A DNA stretch of 64,000 nucleotides from Candidatus Schekmanbacteria bacterium RIFCSPLOWO2_02_FULL_38_14. Its GTDB lineage: Bacteria > Schekmanbacteria > GWA2-38-11. The first letter of the stretch is position 1, and each line of letters opens with the position of its first letter. The stretch lies in assembly GCA_001790855.1 (NCBI GenBank), contig MGDH01000004.1, positions 20,237-84,236 of the forward strand, given 5' to 3'. Positions 17,323 through 26,263 of the stretch are shown in pieces. The notes beneath the pieces are model-generated. The model saw only the letters and a list, made by a program, of their open reading frames with translations, made no database searches and was not told the origin of the DNA. Both the position numbers and the translations under genes were made by a program.

Positions 17323-18249
17323 CTAAATTCCAAATGTCTCATGGAAGTCATCAAAATGAGAAAGTTTTTTAAACTCTTTAAACCTTTTCCTTATTTCATC
17401 TTTTTCAAGTCTCATCAGACGGTTCAGGCTGAAATCCTCAACTGCAAAGGATGCCATTACACTCCCAAAAATTATCCCCTGTCTTATTGCAGGTTCATCA
17501 AACCTGTCTATGGAAGCTATGTAACCCATAAAACCACCGGCAAAGGTATCACCTGCTCCTGTGGGGTCATTTATTGTATGAAGAGGGTATGCCGGTGTTG
17601 CAAAAACTGAGTTGTCTGAAAACATCATTGCACCATATTCTCCTCTCTTCACAATAATCATTTTGGGACCGTATTTAAGAATCTTCTGTGCAGCCCTGAC
17701 TATATTTGGCTCCTTTGCGAACTCTCTTGTTTCACCATCATTTATAATCAGAATGTCAATGTTTGCCATTGCCTTTTTTAATTCATTTGGCTTGCCTTCA
17801 ATCCAGAAGTTCATTGTATCAAGCGCAATAAGTTTGGGCTTTTCAACTGATTTTAATACCTTTGATTGGAGGTCGGGGTCAATATTTGCAAGAAAAACAT
17901 ATTCTGCATTTCTGTAACTATCAGGAATAACAGGGGTGAAGTTTTCAAATACGTTAAGCTTTGTATCAAGGGTAATAGCCTCGTTTAAGTCATATCCGTA
18001 TTTCCCTTTCCACCTGAAAGTTTTTCCGGGTCTTTTCTGAAGCCCTGATAAATCTATTGACCTGGATTCAAGCAACTTTATGTGAGTCTCAGGAAAATCT
18101 TCGCCAACAACAGCAACAAGTTTTACATCAGTGAAAAAAGACGCTGAAACAGAGAAATATGTTGCTGAGCCTCCCAAAACCTCCTGCACTTCACCAAATG
18201 GTGTTTTAACTGAATCCAGAGCAACAGAACCAACAACGACAATACTCAT
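17323..18249 (-). CDS. PfkB-family sugar kinase
   Basis: Ribokinase/adenosine-kinase-type ATP-dependent kinase of 308 residues. N-terminal GSVALDSVKTPFG and VLGGSATYFSVSASFF substrate region, and C-terminal NDPTGAGDTFAGGF with the catalytic Asp of GAGD. The substrate cannot be told from sequence; annotation as a nucleoside or sugar kinase is equally possible. GGAG lies five bases before the ATG. It follows the Yip1 gene by about 30 bases, so it could belong to the sppA transcript. Confidence 0.9.
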   Translation of the reverse strand: MSIVVVGSVALDSVKTPFGEVQEVLGGSATYFSVSASFFTDVKLVAVVGEDFPETHIKLLESRSIDLSGLQKRPGKTFRWKGKYGYDLNEAITLDTKLNVFENFTPVIPDSYRNAEYVFLANIDPDLQSKVLKSVEKPKLIALDTMNFWIEGKPNELKKAMANIDILIINDGETREFAKEPNIVRAAQKILKYGPKMIIVKRGEYGAMMFSDNSVFATPAYPLHTINDPTGAGDTFAGGFMGYIASIDRFDEPAIRQGIIFGSVMASFAVEDFSLNRLMRLEKDEIRKRFKEFKKLSHFDDFHETFGI

Positions 18250-18282
18250 AAGTTCTCCTTAAATTAAGCTATAAGTTATCAG

Positions 18283-18870
18283 TTAAATGAAAATCCTCAC
18301 TGTATTGAAGGCTAAAAAGATTAAGATTATCAGAGCAAATAATAAAGTCATAAGAATCATGAAAAGAAGAGGAAATAAATAAACTGCCAAGGTGCGGAAC
18401 AGAGAAAATTCATAAATTCTCTTTATGAGAAAAACCTGCAACCCAATAATCCAGAACACTAATATCAATCCAGAAAAAGCATATAAACTTTCAAGGTTAA
18501 AACCATTACAGATTAATGAAAGAGGCGTCTTAAATATCCACGGAACAAATGAAAATCCCAAAAGGGTTAAAACTCTGGTCACTTTCTCCTTACGCCCGAA
18601 AATTTCAGCAATGAAATTATAGAGCAAAGAGATTGGAAACAGGAATAAATATAAAAGAAAAAACCTTACAAAAATTCCTGCAGCAAGACTTGCAGTGAAA
18701 ATTTCTGATGACACACCAATACTGCTTCCAATGAAACTGCTCGTTAAAGATAAAGCTGCTATGAATAAGGACAGGAAAAAGAAATTTTTCTCCCTTACAG
18801 CCTCAACTCCTTCTTTTGGTGAGGCAATGATGTAATAAACCATGTCTGTATTTGTAGTGTCTCTTACCAT
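18283..18870 (-). CDS. Yip1-domain integral membrane protein
   Basis: 195-residue protein with about five hydrophobic segments. The N-terminal PKEGVEAVREKNFFF resembles the bacterial Yip1/DUF1282 pattern, in which an IxxPxxaf-type start precedes five helices. The ATG follows the sppA stop codon after a single base, so translation is probably coupled. Molecular function of bacterial Yip1 proteins is unknown. Confidence 0.7.
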   Translation of the reverse strand: MVRDTTNTDMVYYIIASPKEGVEAVREKNFFFLSLFIAALSLTSSFIGSSIGVSSEIFTASLAAGIFVRFFLLYLFLFPISLLYNFIAEIFGRKEKVTRVLTLLGFSFVPWIFKTPLSLICNGFNLESLYAFSGLILVFWIIGLQVFLIKRIYEFSLFRTLAVYLFPLLFMILMTLLFALIILIFLAFNTVRIFI

Positions 18871-18871
18871 C

Positions 18872-19873
18872 TTACCTGACAGGAGAAAACATTCTTTCTA
18901 AATCATTTATATAAGCAAATTGGGGAAGGTACTGGTATTTGACAGGAGATTCCTGTTCAATCTGAAAAGGGTTTGTTTTGAGATTTGCCATATTGGATAA
19001 AAGTTCGAAAATCTGTTCAAGAGGCTTGACTGGTTCCTTAATAATCAAAGGTTCTCCTTTTATCCCTGCAAGCTTTCCGGCAATCAATTTTGCATCTTCA
19101 AAACCACCAAGCTCATCGACAAATTTAATCTTTTTCGCCTGTTCTCCGCTGAAGATTCTTCCATCAGCAAACCTCTTTACCTCTTCCGGACTAATATGTC
19201 TTCCTTCTGAAACTGCACCCAAAAACTGGGAATAGACATTATCAACAGTATCCTGAAGAATCTCTTTTTCTTCTTTTGATAACTCTTTCCAGACAGAAAG
19301 TATATCCTTGTATTGTCCGCTTTTAACTATATTGTATTTAATACCATACTTATCCATAAAATCCTTAATGTTTAAAGAACCTATATAAACCCCTACGCTT
19401 CCTGTAATTGTTCCACGGTTGGCAACTATTTTATCAGCTCCGCAGGCAATATAATATGCCCCTGAAGCAGCTATGTCACCAAAGGATGCAACTACCTTTA
19501 TCCCTTTTTTTCTCGCCTTTTTAACCTCATCATATATCTCCTGGGTTGCACCAACAGTCCCGCCAGGACTGTTAATCCTGAGTATGATTGCTTTAACTCT
19601 TGGGTTTTTGGCGCAGGTTCTTATTCTGTCAACAACAGCATCAGCTCCTCTAAATCTTACTCCAAAAGGGATAGAGGTTGGCTGGAAGGAAATCTCACCG
19701 TAAATATCAACCACAGCAATTCCTTCTTTGGATGGCATTCTGCTAAAGAAACCGCTGCTATTCTCCTCATTATCCTTTTCATTAACTCCTTTTCTGAGAA
19801 GCAAAGCGCCAATAATTACAGATAAAATGCAGAGGATTAATATGATTGAAGTTAGAACTCTCTCTTTTCTCAT
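18872..19873 (-). CDS. sppA: Signal peptide peptidase SppA (36K type)
   Basis: Membrane serine protease that degrades released signal peptides. From the ATG at 19873 it has 333 residues: a basic N-terminus, one hydrophobic anchor, then the protease domain with VKAIILRINSPGGTVGATQE, the nucleophile region DIAASGAYYIACGADKI, and GSVGVY. GGAGG stands 12 bases before this ATG. Upstream in-frame codons to a TTG at 19930 overlap the promoter, so the shorter start is preferred. Confidence 0.93.
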   Translation of the reverse strand: MRKERVLTSIILILCILSVIIGALLLRKGVNEKDNEENSSGFFSRMPSKEGIAVVDIYGEISFQPTSIPFGVRFRGADAVVDRIRTCAKNPRVKAIILRINSPGGTVGATQEIYDEVKKARKKGIKVVASFGDIAASGAYYIACGADKIVANRGTITGSVGVYIGSLNIKDFMDKYGIKYNIVKSGQYKDILSVWKELSKEEKEILQDTVDNVYSQFLGAVSEGRHISPEEVKRFADGRIFSGEQAKKIKFVDELGGFEDAKLIAGKLAGIKGEPLIIKEPVKPLEQIFELLSNMANLKTNPFQIEQESPVKYQYLPQFAYINDLERMFSPVR

Positions 19874-19902
19874 TATTTTTCCAAACCTCCAATATTGTTG
19901 TG

Positions 19903-19930
19903 AGTATAATTTAAGAACCTCCCTTGTCAA
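19903..19930 (-). promoter_or_regulatory. Promoter of sppA
   Basis: Minus strand TTGACA (19930-19925), 16-base spacer, TATACT (19908-19903); start expected near 19896, about 23 bases before the sppA ATG. It also argues against the in-frame TTG at 19930 as a start. Confidence 0.7.
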
Positions 19931-19976
19931 TTAAAAACTATGGTCTTTTTTATGTCTGTTATATAAAATATTGTTT

Positions 19977-20429
19977 ATGAAAAAAGTTTTTTGCCACATT
20001 TCTGAAAACATAGAAGAGATTTCCGAATGCTACAGGATACGCAGAGAAGTCTTTGTCAGAGAACAGAAGCTTTTTAAAAACTCTGACAGAGACAAATTTG
20101 ACAAAAACGCCATTCACATTTGCGCTGAATATAATGGTGAAATAGTTGGAACAGTGAGAGTATTTGAAATAAAGGATGGGGTATGGTTTGGCGGAAGGCT
20201 CGCAGTTTTGAAAAAAGCAAGAAGAGGAGATACTGCAAAGCTTCTTGTTAAAAAAGCAGTTCAAACAGCTAAAAGCAAAGCTGCAAAGAAATTTCTTGCA
20301 TGGGTTCAGGAGGCAAATGTGAATTTTTTTTTAAGACTTGGATGGAAAAAAACTGGCAGAGAAAAAATTTATTTAGGTAAATCTCATCAGCTAATGGAGG
20401 CAAACCTTTCTTTATCCTCTGAAAAATAA
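19977..20429 (+). CDS. GNAT acetyltransferase (MSMEG_0567/Sll0786-like)
   Basis: 150-residue N-acetyltransferase. It shows RIRREVFVREQKLF, DRDKFDKNAIHICAEYNGEI, GTVRVFEI, then GGRLAVLKKARRG (acetyl-CoA loop) and NVNFFLRLGWK, the layout of the small Sll0786/MSMEG_0567 family linked to nitrogen-starvation clusters. No nitrilase or other members of that cluster are near. The ATG at 19977 is preferred to a TTG two codons upstream. Divergent from sppA. Confidence 0.82.
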   Translation: MKKVFCHISENIEEISECYRIRREVFVREQKLFKNSDRDKFDKNAIHICAEYNGEIVGTVRVFEIKDGVWFGGRLAVLKKARRGDTAKLLVKKAVQTAKSKAAKKFLAWVQEANVNFFLRLGWKKTGREKIYLGKSHQLMEANLSLSSEK

Positions 20430-20456
20430 AGCGGAGATCTCTAAATTACACTAAAC

Positions 20457-20825
20457 TCAGAGCCCTAATATTTTATCAACCACTGCAGAAAGCTCATTGA
20501 TGTCAACCGGCTTATGAAGGTAATCAAATGCACCCAAGTTTAGCACTTTTACATACGAATTCATTTCACCATATGCTGTTAAAACAACAACTTTAGGGGT
20601 TTTGTTATTATCTTTTAATTTTTTCAAAAACTCGATGCCATCCATTACTGGCATCCTTATATCAGTCAGTACCAAATCAAATTCTTTTTTCTCAACCTCA
20701 TTGAAACCTTCAAGCCCGTTTTGAACTGCTGTAACTTCAAAAGATCGCTTGGTAAAATACTTGATCAGGAAATCTCTGTAGAGGTCATCATCCTCAACAA
20801 TTAGAACAGATTTTTTTTCTTCCAT
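20457..20825 (-). CDS. Single-domain response regulator
   Basis: 122 residues comprising only a CheY-like receiver: VLIVEDDDLYRDFL acidic pocket, LVLTDIRMPVMDGIEF with the phosphorylated Asp near 55, VVLTAYGE, and YLHKPVD with the conserved Lys. There is no output domain, so it probably acts by protein contact or phosphorelay. No cognate kinase is adjacent; the hybrid kinase at 1-2233 is not obviously linked. Confidence 0.95.
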   Translation of the reverse strand: MEEKKSVLIVEDDDLYRDFLIKYFTKRSFEVTAVQNGLEGFNEVEKKEFDLVLTDIRMPVMDGIEFLKKLKDNNKTPKVVVLTAYGEMNSYVKVLNLGAFDYLHKPVDINELSAVVDKILGL

Positions 20826-20965
20826 TTATGCCAATATTTAGATTTAAAACAGTTGAAAAACTAATATATTAACCAAAGCTTACCATCAAAAGTCAAGGTA
20901 TTAATAAATAGATACCTTTTGTTTAGACACCTTGAATTCTCCAGTCTATATGACAAACCTATTTT

Positions 20966-21127
20966 GTCATTGCCTGCCTGCGGTAGGCAGGCGAGCGACC
21001 CCTTCGACATGCTCAGGATAAATTTTGGGAGCGTGGCAATCTCGTCTTTTAGCTGAAAGCTATCAGCTTTATAATTCGAGATTACTTCGTCGCTCCTGCC
21101 TGCCGGCAGGTTGCTCCTCGTAATGAC
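20966..21127. repeat. TCATTGCGAGG composite repeat (family A) filling the intergenic gap
   Basis: Starts with GTCATTGCCTGCCTGCGG and ends with GCTCCTCGTAATGAC. It contains nested TGCCTGCC/GGCAGG palindromes and ATCTCGTC/GAGATTAC arms around AGCTGAAAGCTATCAGCTTT. It is the main content of the ~370-base gap between the response regulator and the aminotransferase. Confidence 0.8.
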
Positions 21128-21192
21128 AATTGTAGGACAACTTCTATCTGTCGCGGTGGTAGTTAGTTTTCTAAGTTTTCAAACCTGCTCTT

Positions 21193-22392
21193 CTAAGACA
21201 GCTTTCCTACAAACTCTTCTATTCTGTCCAGCCCTTTTTTAATGTTATCCATTGAGGTAGCATAAGAAAGCCTGATATAGGCATCATCTCCAAATGCAAC
21301 TCCTGGAACTACAGCTACTTTTACTTCTGTCAAGAGAAGTTCAGAAAGGTCTGATGAGGAATTAATTGTTCTGTCATTCAATTTTTTACCATAAAGTTTT
21401 GAGAAATTAGGGAAGGCATAGAAAGCCCCCTGAGGGTTAAAACAGGATACCCCCTTTATTGAGTTTAATCTCTTTACAATATATTTTCTTCTCTCATCAA
21501 AAGCCTTAACCATTTCTTCAACCGCTTTCTGGTCTCCGCGAAGAGCTTCAACGCTTGCCTTCTGTGAAATTGAGGTTGGATTTGATGTGCTCTGGCTTTG
21601 TATGTTTACAATTGCAGAAATCACATCCTTATTCCCTGCAACATAGCCAATTCTCCATCCGGTCATTGAATATGTTTTTGAAACACCATTCACTACAAGT
21701 GTGTTTTCTTTTATCTTATCTGACAAAGAGGCAATGCTTACATGTTTGAATCCATCATAAACCATTCTTTCATAGATTTCATCAGAAATTATAATAAGAT
21801 TGCTTTTTAGTGCGATCTCTGCAATTTCCTCAAGATGCTTTGCCTCATAACTTCCTCCGGTTGGATTTGATGGGCTATTAATTACAACTGCTTTTGTTTT
21901 TGAAGTAATATGCTTTTTGAAGTCATCACCTGTCATTCTGAAGCCATTTTCTTCTTTTGTTGGAACAATTACAGGAGTTCCGCCTGCAAGAATTACCTGG
22001 TCAGGATAGGAGACCCAGTAAGGGGCAGGGATTATAACCTCGTCTCCCCCTTCAAACAAAACCTGAGCTATATTATAAAGAACATCCTTTGCTCCGGCAC
22101 AGATTACAACCTGGCTCCTCTCATATTTTAAATTATTATCCTTTTTAAACTTCTCTACGACCGCATCCCTCAGGTCATCTATTCCTGCAGATGGCGTATA
22201 TTTTGTAAATCCTGATTTTATGGCTTTTATTCCAGCTTCTTTAATATTCTCTGGAGTATCAAAATCAGGTTCTCCAGCACCAAATCCTACCACATCAATC
22301 CCTTCTGCCTTCATTTTGTTAGCCTTTGCTGTAATAGCCAATGTTGGTGAAGGCTTAATACTCATCGCTCTCTTTGTAAGCTTCATTTCCAC
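21193..22392 (-). CDS. PLP-dependent class I aminotransferase (aspartate aminotransferase type)
   Basis: Fold-type I transaminase, 399 residues, cytosolic. Visible: GFGAGEPDFDTP substrate loop, VVICAGAKDVLY, INSPSNPTGGSYE, IISDEIYERMVYDG, and the PLP-lysine motif VNGVSKTYSMTGWRIGY with Lys near residue 240; R of RLSYATS binds the carboxylate. This is the Ib aspartate aminotransferase subgroup common in bacteria and archaea; substrate may also include aromatic or prephenate acceptors. Confidence 0.94.
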   Translation of the reverse strand: MEMKLTKRAMSIKPSPTLAITAKANKMKAEGIDVVGFGAGEPDFDTPENIKEAGIKAIKSGFTKYTPSAGIDDLRDAVVEKFKKDNNLKYERSQVVICAGAKDVLYNIAQVLFEGGDEVIIPAPYWVSYPDQVILAGGTPVIVPTKEENGFRMTGDDFKKHITSKTKAVVINSPSNPTGGSYEAKHLEEIAEIALKSNLIIISDEIYERMVYDGFKHVSIASLSDKIKENTLVVNGVSKTYSMTGWRIGYVAGNKDVISAIVNIQSQSTSNPTSISQKASVEALRGDQKAVEEMVKAFDERRKYIVKRLNSIKGVSCFNPQGAFYAFPNFSKLYGKKLNDRTINSSSDLSELLLTEVKVAVVPGVAFGDDAYIRLSYATSMDNIKKGLDRIEEFVGKLS

Positions 22393-22434
22393 ACTCCTTA
22401 AAATAAAAAATACTTACTTTTTGAAACGGAAATG

Positions 22435-22463
22435 ATAATAAGAAAAAGAGAATTTTTAGTCAA
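22435..22463 (-). promoter_or_regulatory. Promoter of the aminotransferase gene
   Basis: Minus strand TTGACT (22463-22458), 17-base spacer, TATTAT (22440-22435). Start expected near 22428, about 36 bases before the ATG at 22392. Confidence 0.65.
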
Positions 22464-22499
22464 TGAATTTTTGGAAGGTTTTTAAACTATTTCACAAAC

Positions 22500-22595
22500 G
22501 TCATTGCGAGAAGCGATAGCGACGAAGCAATCTCATTTTCAAACTTTCGGCTAAAAGATTAGGAAGGGAGATTGCTTCGCTTCGCTCGCAATGAC
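22500..22595. repeat. TCATTGCGAGG stem-loop repeat (family A)
   Basis: GTCATTGCGAGAAGCGATAG at the left, CTTCGCTTCGCTCGCAATGAC at the right; inner arms GCAATCTC and GAGATTGC. It lies between the divergent aminotransferase and ubiE genes, ending eight bases before the ubiE ribosome site. Confidence 0.85.
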
Positions 22596-22614
22596 ACTGA
22601 CCTGGAGCTAAGTT

Positions 22615-23358
22615 TTGGAAAAGAATAAAGAGTTCATAAGAAAGATGTTTTCCTCTATATCCTCAAGGTATGACTTCTTAAACCATCTTTTAAGCCTTGG
22701 GTTTGACAGGAAATGGAGAGAAAATACTGCAAAATCCATTCTGTCTGATGGCTCAAGCAGAGTTCTTGATGTATGCGCCGGTACTCTTGACTTATCAATA
22801 GCTGTCTCATCATACAATGGTTTTAATGGTATGGTAGTTGGAACTGATTTCTGTAAGGAGATGATAGAGATTGGGAAAAAGAAAATATCAGAAAGCAATC
22901 AGCTTTCAGCTATCAGCAGTCAGACCTCAGAACTCAAAACTCAAAACTCAAAGCTTATACCTCTCTGCGCTGACACACTGCATCTGCCCTTCAAAGACAA
23001 CTCCTTTGATGCCATTACCTCTGCTTTCGGGATAAGGAACATTCAGAACCTAAGAAATGCTCTGATTGAGATGCGAAGGGTTATAAGAAATGGCGGGAAA
23101 GCTGTCATACTTGAATTCTACCGCCCCAAAAACTCTCTCCTTTTTTCCCTATATCTTTTTTATTTCAGAAACATTCTTCCTTCATTGGGAAGAATAATCT
23201 CAGGAGATAAGAAAGCCTACTCTTACCTCAGGGATTCAGTAACAGCATTCCTTACACAGGAAGAGATGAAAAAAGAAATGGAACTTGCCGGGTTTAAAAA
23301 TGTAGGTTATGAAAATTTAACTTTTGGAATAGTGACTATCCATATTGGAAGAAAATGA
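22615..23358 (+). CDS. ubiE: Demethylmenaquinone methyltransferase UbiE/MenG with in-frame repeat insertion
   Basis: SAM methyltransferase of quinone synthesis, 247 residues, starting at TTG 22615 with GGAG seven bases upstream. It begins VRKMFSSIS-like (IRKMFSSISSRYDFLNHLLS), then VLDVCAGTLDLSIAV SAM-binding motif, and LPFKDNSFDAITSAFGIRNI. Between KKISES and LIPLCADTL, at residues ~95-115, lies a polar segment (NQLSAISSQTSELKTQNSKL) encoded by DNA that looks like the intergenic AGCTTTCAGCTATCAGC and CTCAAAACTCAAAA repeats. The insertion keeps the frame. The prenyltransferase gene overlaps the stop by four bases. Confidence 0.93.
   Translation: MEKNKEFIRKMFSSISSRYDFLNHLLSLGFDRKWRENTAKSILSDGSSRVLDVCAGTLDLSIAVSSYNGFNGMVVGTDFCKEMIEIGKKKISESNQLSAISSQTSELKTQNSKLIPLCADTLHLPFKDNSFDAITSAFGIRNIQNLRNALIEMRRVIRNGGKAVILEFYRPKNSLLFSLYLFYFRNILPSLGRIISGDKKAYSYLRDSVTAFLTQEEMKKEMELAGFKNVGYENLTFGIVTIHIGRK
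22897..22963 (+). repeat. Intergenic-type repeat inserted inside ubiE
   Basis: Contains CAGCTTTCAGCTATCAGCAG followed by repeated AACTCAAAACTCAAA. The same words occur in non-coding repeats at 7915-7950, 57000-57040 and 62728-62750. Confidence 0.6.
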
Positions 23359-24218
23359 GCTTTTTGAAAGAAATTAAAACTTTTTTTACAGACATAAAAA
23401 TTGAGCATACTGTCTTTGCCCTTCCCTTTGCGGTAATGAGCGCCTTCATAGCCTCAGAAGGGATTCCTCAGAAAGAGAAAATCTTCTGGATAATAATTGC
23501 AATGATTGGAGCAAGAAGCTGGGCAATGGCATTTAACAGGGTTGCTGATTCAGGGCTTGATGCTGTAAATCCGCGAACAAAAAACAGGGCAATCCCTTCA
23601 GGGCTGTTGAGCAAGCAGAAAATGTGGGTATTCGGGATATTTTCAATCCTGATTTTTGAGTTTGCAGCCTACAGTCTTAACAGGTTAGCCTTTATTCTTT
23701 CACCATTAGCTCTTCTTATTATTTCTTTCTATTCCTACACCAAACGTTTTACCTCGCTATCTCACCTTTTTTTAGGACTCTCTCTGAGCATTGCCCCTGT
23801 TGGCGCATGGGTTGCAATTAGAGAAGAGATTTCCATTGTATCAGCAGAGCTTGCCCTTGCAGTAATGCTCTGGACAGCAGGGTTTGACATACTATATTCA
23901 CTTCAAGACCTTGACTTTGACAGAACCTATGGACTTTATTCCATACCAAAAAAAATCGGTGTTAAAAATTCACTCACCCTTTCAAAATCCCTTCATATCC
24001 TGACTGTCCTGATACTCTTTTCCGTCATCTTTTTTTCTTTTCTTGGAAAAATCTATCTCCTTGGAGTTATTCTCTCTTCTTTTTTCCTTATCTATGAACA
24101 CCTCTTAATTAAAGAAAATGACCTCTCAAAAATCAACAAAGCCTTCTTCAATATGAATGGTATTGTAAGCTTAACTTTGATGTTTTTTACCATTGTAGAT
24201 TGTTTGTTTGGAAAGTAA
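23355..24218 (+). CDS. UbiA-family prenyltransferase (menaquinone/futalosine type)
   Basis: Integral membrane enzyme that joins a polyprenyl chain to an aromatic ring. 287 residues with about eight helices. The two Mg-diphosphate motifs are NRVADSGLDAVNPRT (~55-70) and DLDFDRTYGLYSIPKKIG. The AMAFNR...NPRTKNR form matches MqnP/UbiA enzymes seen with UbiE in menaquinone gene pairs. The start codon overlaps the ubiE stop (ATGA), so the two are translationally coupled. Confidence 0.9.
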   Translation: MSFLKEIKTFFTDIKIEHTVFALPFAVMSAFIASEGIPQKEKIFWIIIAMIGARSWAMAFNRVADSGLDAVNPRTKNRAIPSGLLSKQKMWVFGIFSILIFEFAAYSLNRLAFILSPLALLIISFYSYTKRFTSLSHLFLGLSLSIAPVGAWVAIREEISIVSAELALAVMLWTAGFDILYSLQDLDFDRTYGLYSIPKKIGVKNSLTLSKSLHILTVLILFSVIFFSFLGKIYLLGVILSSFFLIYEHLLIKENDLSKINKAFFNMNGIVSLTLMFFTIVDCLFGK

Positions 24219-24315
24219 ATTTTTTAATTGGCTGGAGTTGAGGAAAGAGTTATACTCTTTAAAAAATGATCATTATCATCTTTAATCTTTAGAAAAAAGC
24301 TTATAGGTATAAAAT

Positions 24316-24486
24316 TTACCCTTCTGAATCTCTTCCTCTTGAAGCAATACTCTTTTTGAATTTTATCTTTCCACTGTCATCTTTCTCTTCTCTTGTGATG
24401 TAAAATCCCTTTATCCCGTATTTCGGGGCTTGTCTGCCATGTCAAAATTGCCTTCTTCCCATCTAATTTCGCATTAAAGGATATAA
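24316..24486 (-). pseudogene. Frameshifted C-terminal domain remnant of the LVIVD protein
   Basis: Directly after the stop of the next gene, other frames read EVISFNAKLDGKKAILTWQT then, after a shift, GFYITREEKDDSGKIKFKKS to a TAA at 24318-24316. The text resembles a fibronectin-III-like C-terminal domain (SFNA..., LTWQT..., GFYI-R...) seen at the ends of secreted repeat proteins. At least two disruptions are needed, so it is probably a decayed extension of the 513-residue protein. Confidence 0.55.
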
Positions 24487-24488
24487 CC

Positions 24489-26030
24489 TCAAGATCCTAC
24501 TTGAAGACCTGTTAACTTAAAGATTTCAAAAACGGTCCCGAGTGGATCGTTAATAATAGAATGAGACCCCCCTTCAACAATTAAATAGTTATCTATGAAA
24601 TCTGAAAGCATATATCTTATCGCTACAGATGAGGGTTTAACCTTTAATGGCCAGGAAAAGTAAAAATCATTCATTAACTTAATATTTGATGGTTCGCTTA
24701 TATCAAACACATATAATTTAAATTCATTCTTAATCCCTTTCTTAATTTCATTTAGAATAAACACATATTTATTATATTTATCATTTGATAAAAAACTAAA
24801 ATTTCCATCTATATCCAGCAAATCGTGGGAATCAGTTATATAAATTTCAGAGGGATTTTTTAAATCTAAAATAATAAGCTTGGAATTTTTCGATATTAAA
24901 TAAGCATAATCATTTCTTATGAATAATTTGTCATAAGATAATACTTCATTTATTCCTAAAATTTCTTCAAGTATATATTCTTTTATCAGTTGAAGATTTA
25001 ATGGGTTCGAAATATCAAAAATAGCTAAACCAGATTTACCAGGATTAAAATCTGAATTATAAGCAAAGGGGATATAAAAATATTTATCAGAAACAAAAGG
25101 ATAAATAAGGTTATATGGAGCAAGACCTATTATAAAATCCTTTATCCTATAGCTTGCTATTTGTTTAATATTATTTGAGTCTGCTATATCTATTATAATT
25201 AATGATGAAGAAAATGGGTCAGAGTTATCAATCCAGCTATTGATATCAATTAGATAAAGGTAATTTCCATTTATCAAACGCAAGGAACGAATACCATATG
25301 TATGATAGGTTGAATCTAAAAATATATCGTATGGATTCTTTATATCAAATCTTGTGATTCTAAGCTGAGAAGGGTCATCTTTATATCCGGGGCTGAAAAA
25401 GTAGGAAAAAATATAATCACCATATATCTCAAAATCTTGTGAAATATCTGTAGTATTCCAGAATTTAATATGAGTAATTTTTGGCAATTTAGATATATCA
25501 AAAACCCATAATCCTTTATGAAAATTACTTGTTTTTCCAGTCAGAATTTTTGTATCAGTATTTGTATTTGCAATAGAAACAGAATTGCCACCATTTTCAT
25601 TTTCTGTTTCTGCATACGCATAGGCTATATTTCCTTTAATTTTGAGGGTTGTTATCCTTTTAATATTATAATTAGAATAACTATCAATAATCTTGCCAGG
25701 TTTAGCCAACCTTTTTATATCAATATCTGTGAAAATATAGTTCCCCTTAATGGTTATTACCTTTGCTGGAAAGCAAAAGTATTTTTTACAGCTTACACCA
25801 TAAATTTTTTTAATTTCAATCTGAGAATTATTATATGGGGTGTTATATACCTTGCTGCTCAGAGCAGGAGTTTTTAAACTTATTTGCTCAGGTGATTTTT
25901 CTATATCAGCATCAAGAGAAAGGGGGTGGCCTGCAAAAGAAGAAGACGTTAGAAGAAAGAAGAAAAATATTATTATAAAAAAAAATTTTCTAGGTGAAGA
26001 AGGATGTAGATGAATGGATTTTATTGCCAT
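24489..26030 (-). CDS. Secreted LVIVD-repeat beta-propeller protein
   Basis: 513 residues. The N-terminus has a basic then strongly hydrophobic signal segment (FFFIIIFFFFLLTSSSFAG). The body contains repeats of the LVIVD type: GLWVFDISKLPKI, SLIIIDIADSNNI, GLAIFDISNPLNL, KLIILDLKNPSEI and KLYVFDISEPSNI, spaced ~45-70 residues, which fold as propeller blades. Role unknown, probably surface or periplasmic. The protein is richer in Asn, Ile and Lys than neighbours and the gene is very AT-rich, consistent with acquisition from elsewhere or weak selection. Its C-terminus looks truncated (see 24316-24486). Confidence 0.8.
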   Translation of the reverse strand: MAIKSIHLHPSSPRKFFFIIIFFFFLLTSSSFAGHPLSLDADIEKSPEQISLKTPALSSKVYNTPYNNSQIEIKKIYGVSCKKYFCFPAKVITIKGNYIFTDIDIKRLAKPGKIIDSYSNYNIKRITTLKIKGNIAYAYAETENENGGNSVSIANTNTDTKILTGKTSNFHKGLWVFDISKLPKITHIKFWNTTDISQDFEIYGDYIFSYFFSPGYKDDPSQLRITRFDIKNPYDIFLDSTYHTYGIRSLRLINGNYLYLIDINSWIDNSDPFSSSLIIIDIADSNNIKQIASYRIKDFIIGLAPYNLIYPFVSDKYFYIPFAYNSDFNPGKSGLAIFDISNPLNLQLIKEYILEEILGINEVLSYDKLFIRNDYAYLISKNSKLIILDLKNPSEIYITDSHDLLDIDGNFSFLSNDKYNKYVFILNEIKKGIKNEFKLYVFDISEPSNIKLMNDFYFSWPLKVKPSSVAIRYMLSDFIDNYLIVEGGSHSIINDPLGTVFEIFKLTGLQVGS

Positions 26031-26078
26031 CTTTTATCCCAAATAATGACAGTTTTTAATGCACAAAATTATATAGTT

Positions 26079-26107
26079 AATATAATATCATACTGGGAAA
26101 CTGTCAA
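26079..26107 (-). promoter_or_regulatory. Promoter of the LVIVD-repeat gene
   Basis: Minus strand TTGACA (26107-26102), 17-base spacer, TATATT (26084-26079). The start is expected about 40 bases before the ATG at 26030. Confidence 0.7.
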
Positions 26108-26263
26108 TTGAATACTTCTTCTCTCATTTTAAATTTTTTATAGACATTTTTTTTCAATTTATGTATTCCCATAAAATAGATATTAGGATTTACCCTTGAC
26201 TTTATTAATATATTTAAGCATGAAAGAGCAAAATTGTTAAGTTTTTGTAGGAGGAGTTGAAAA

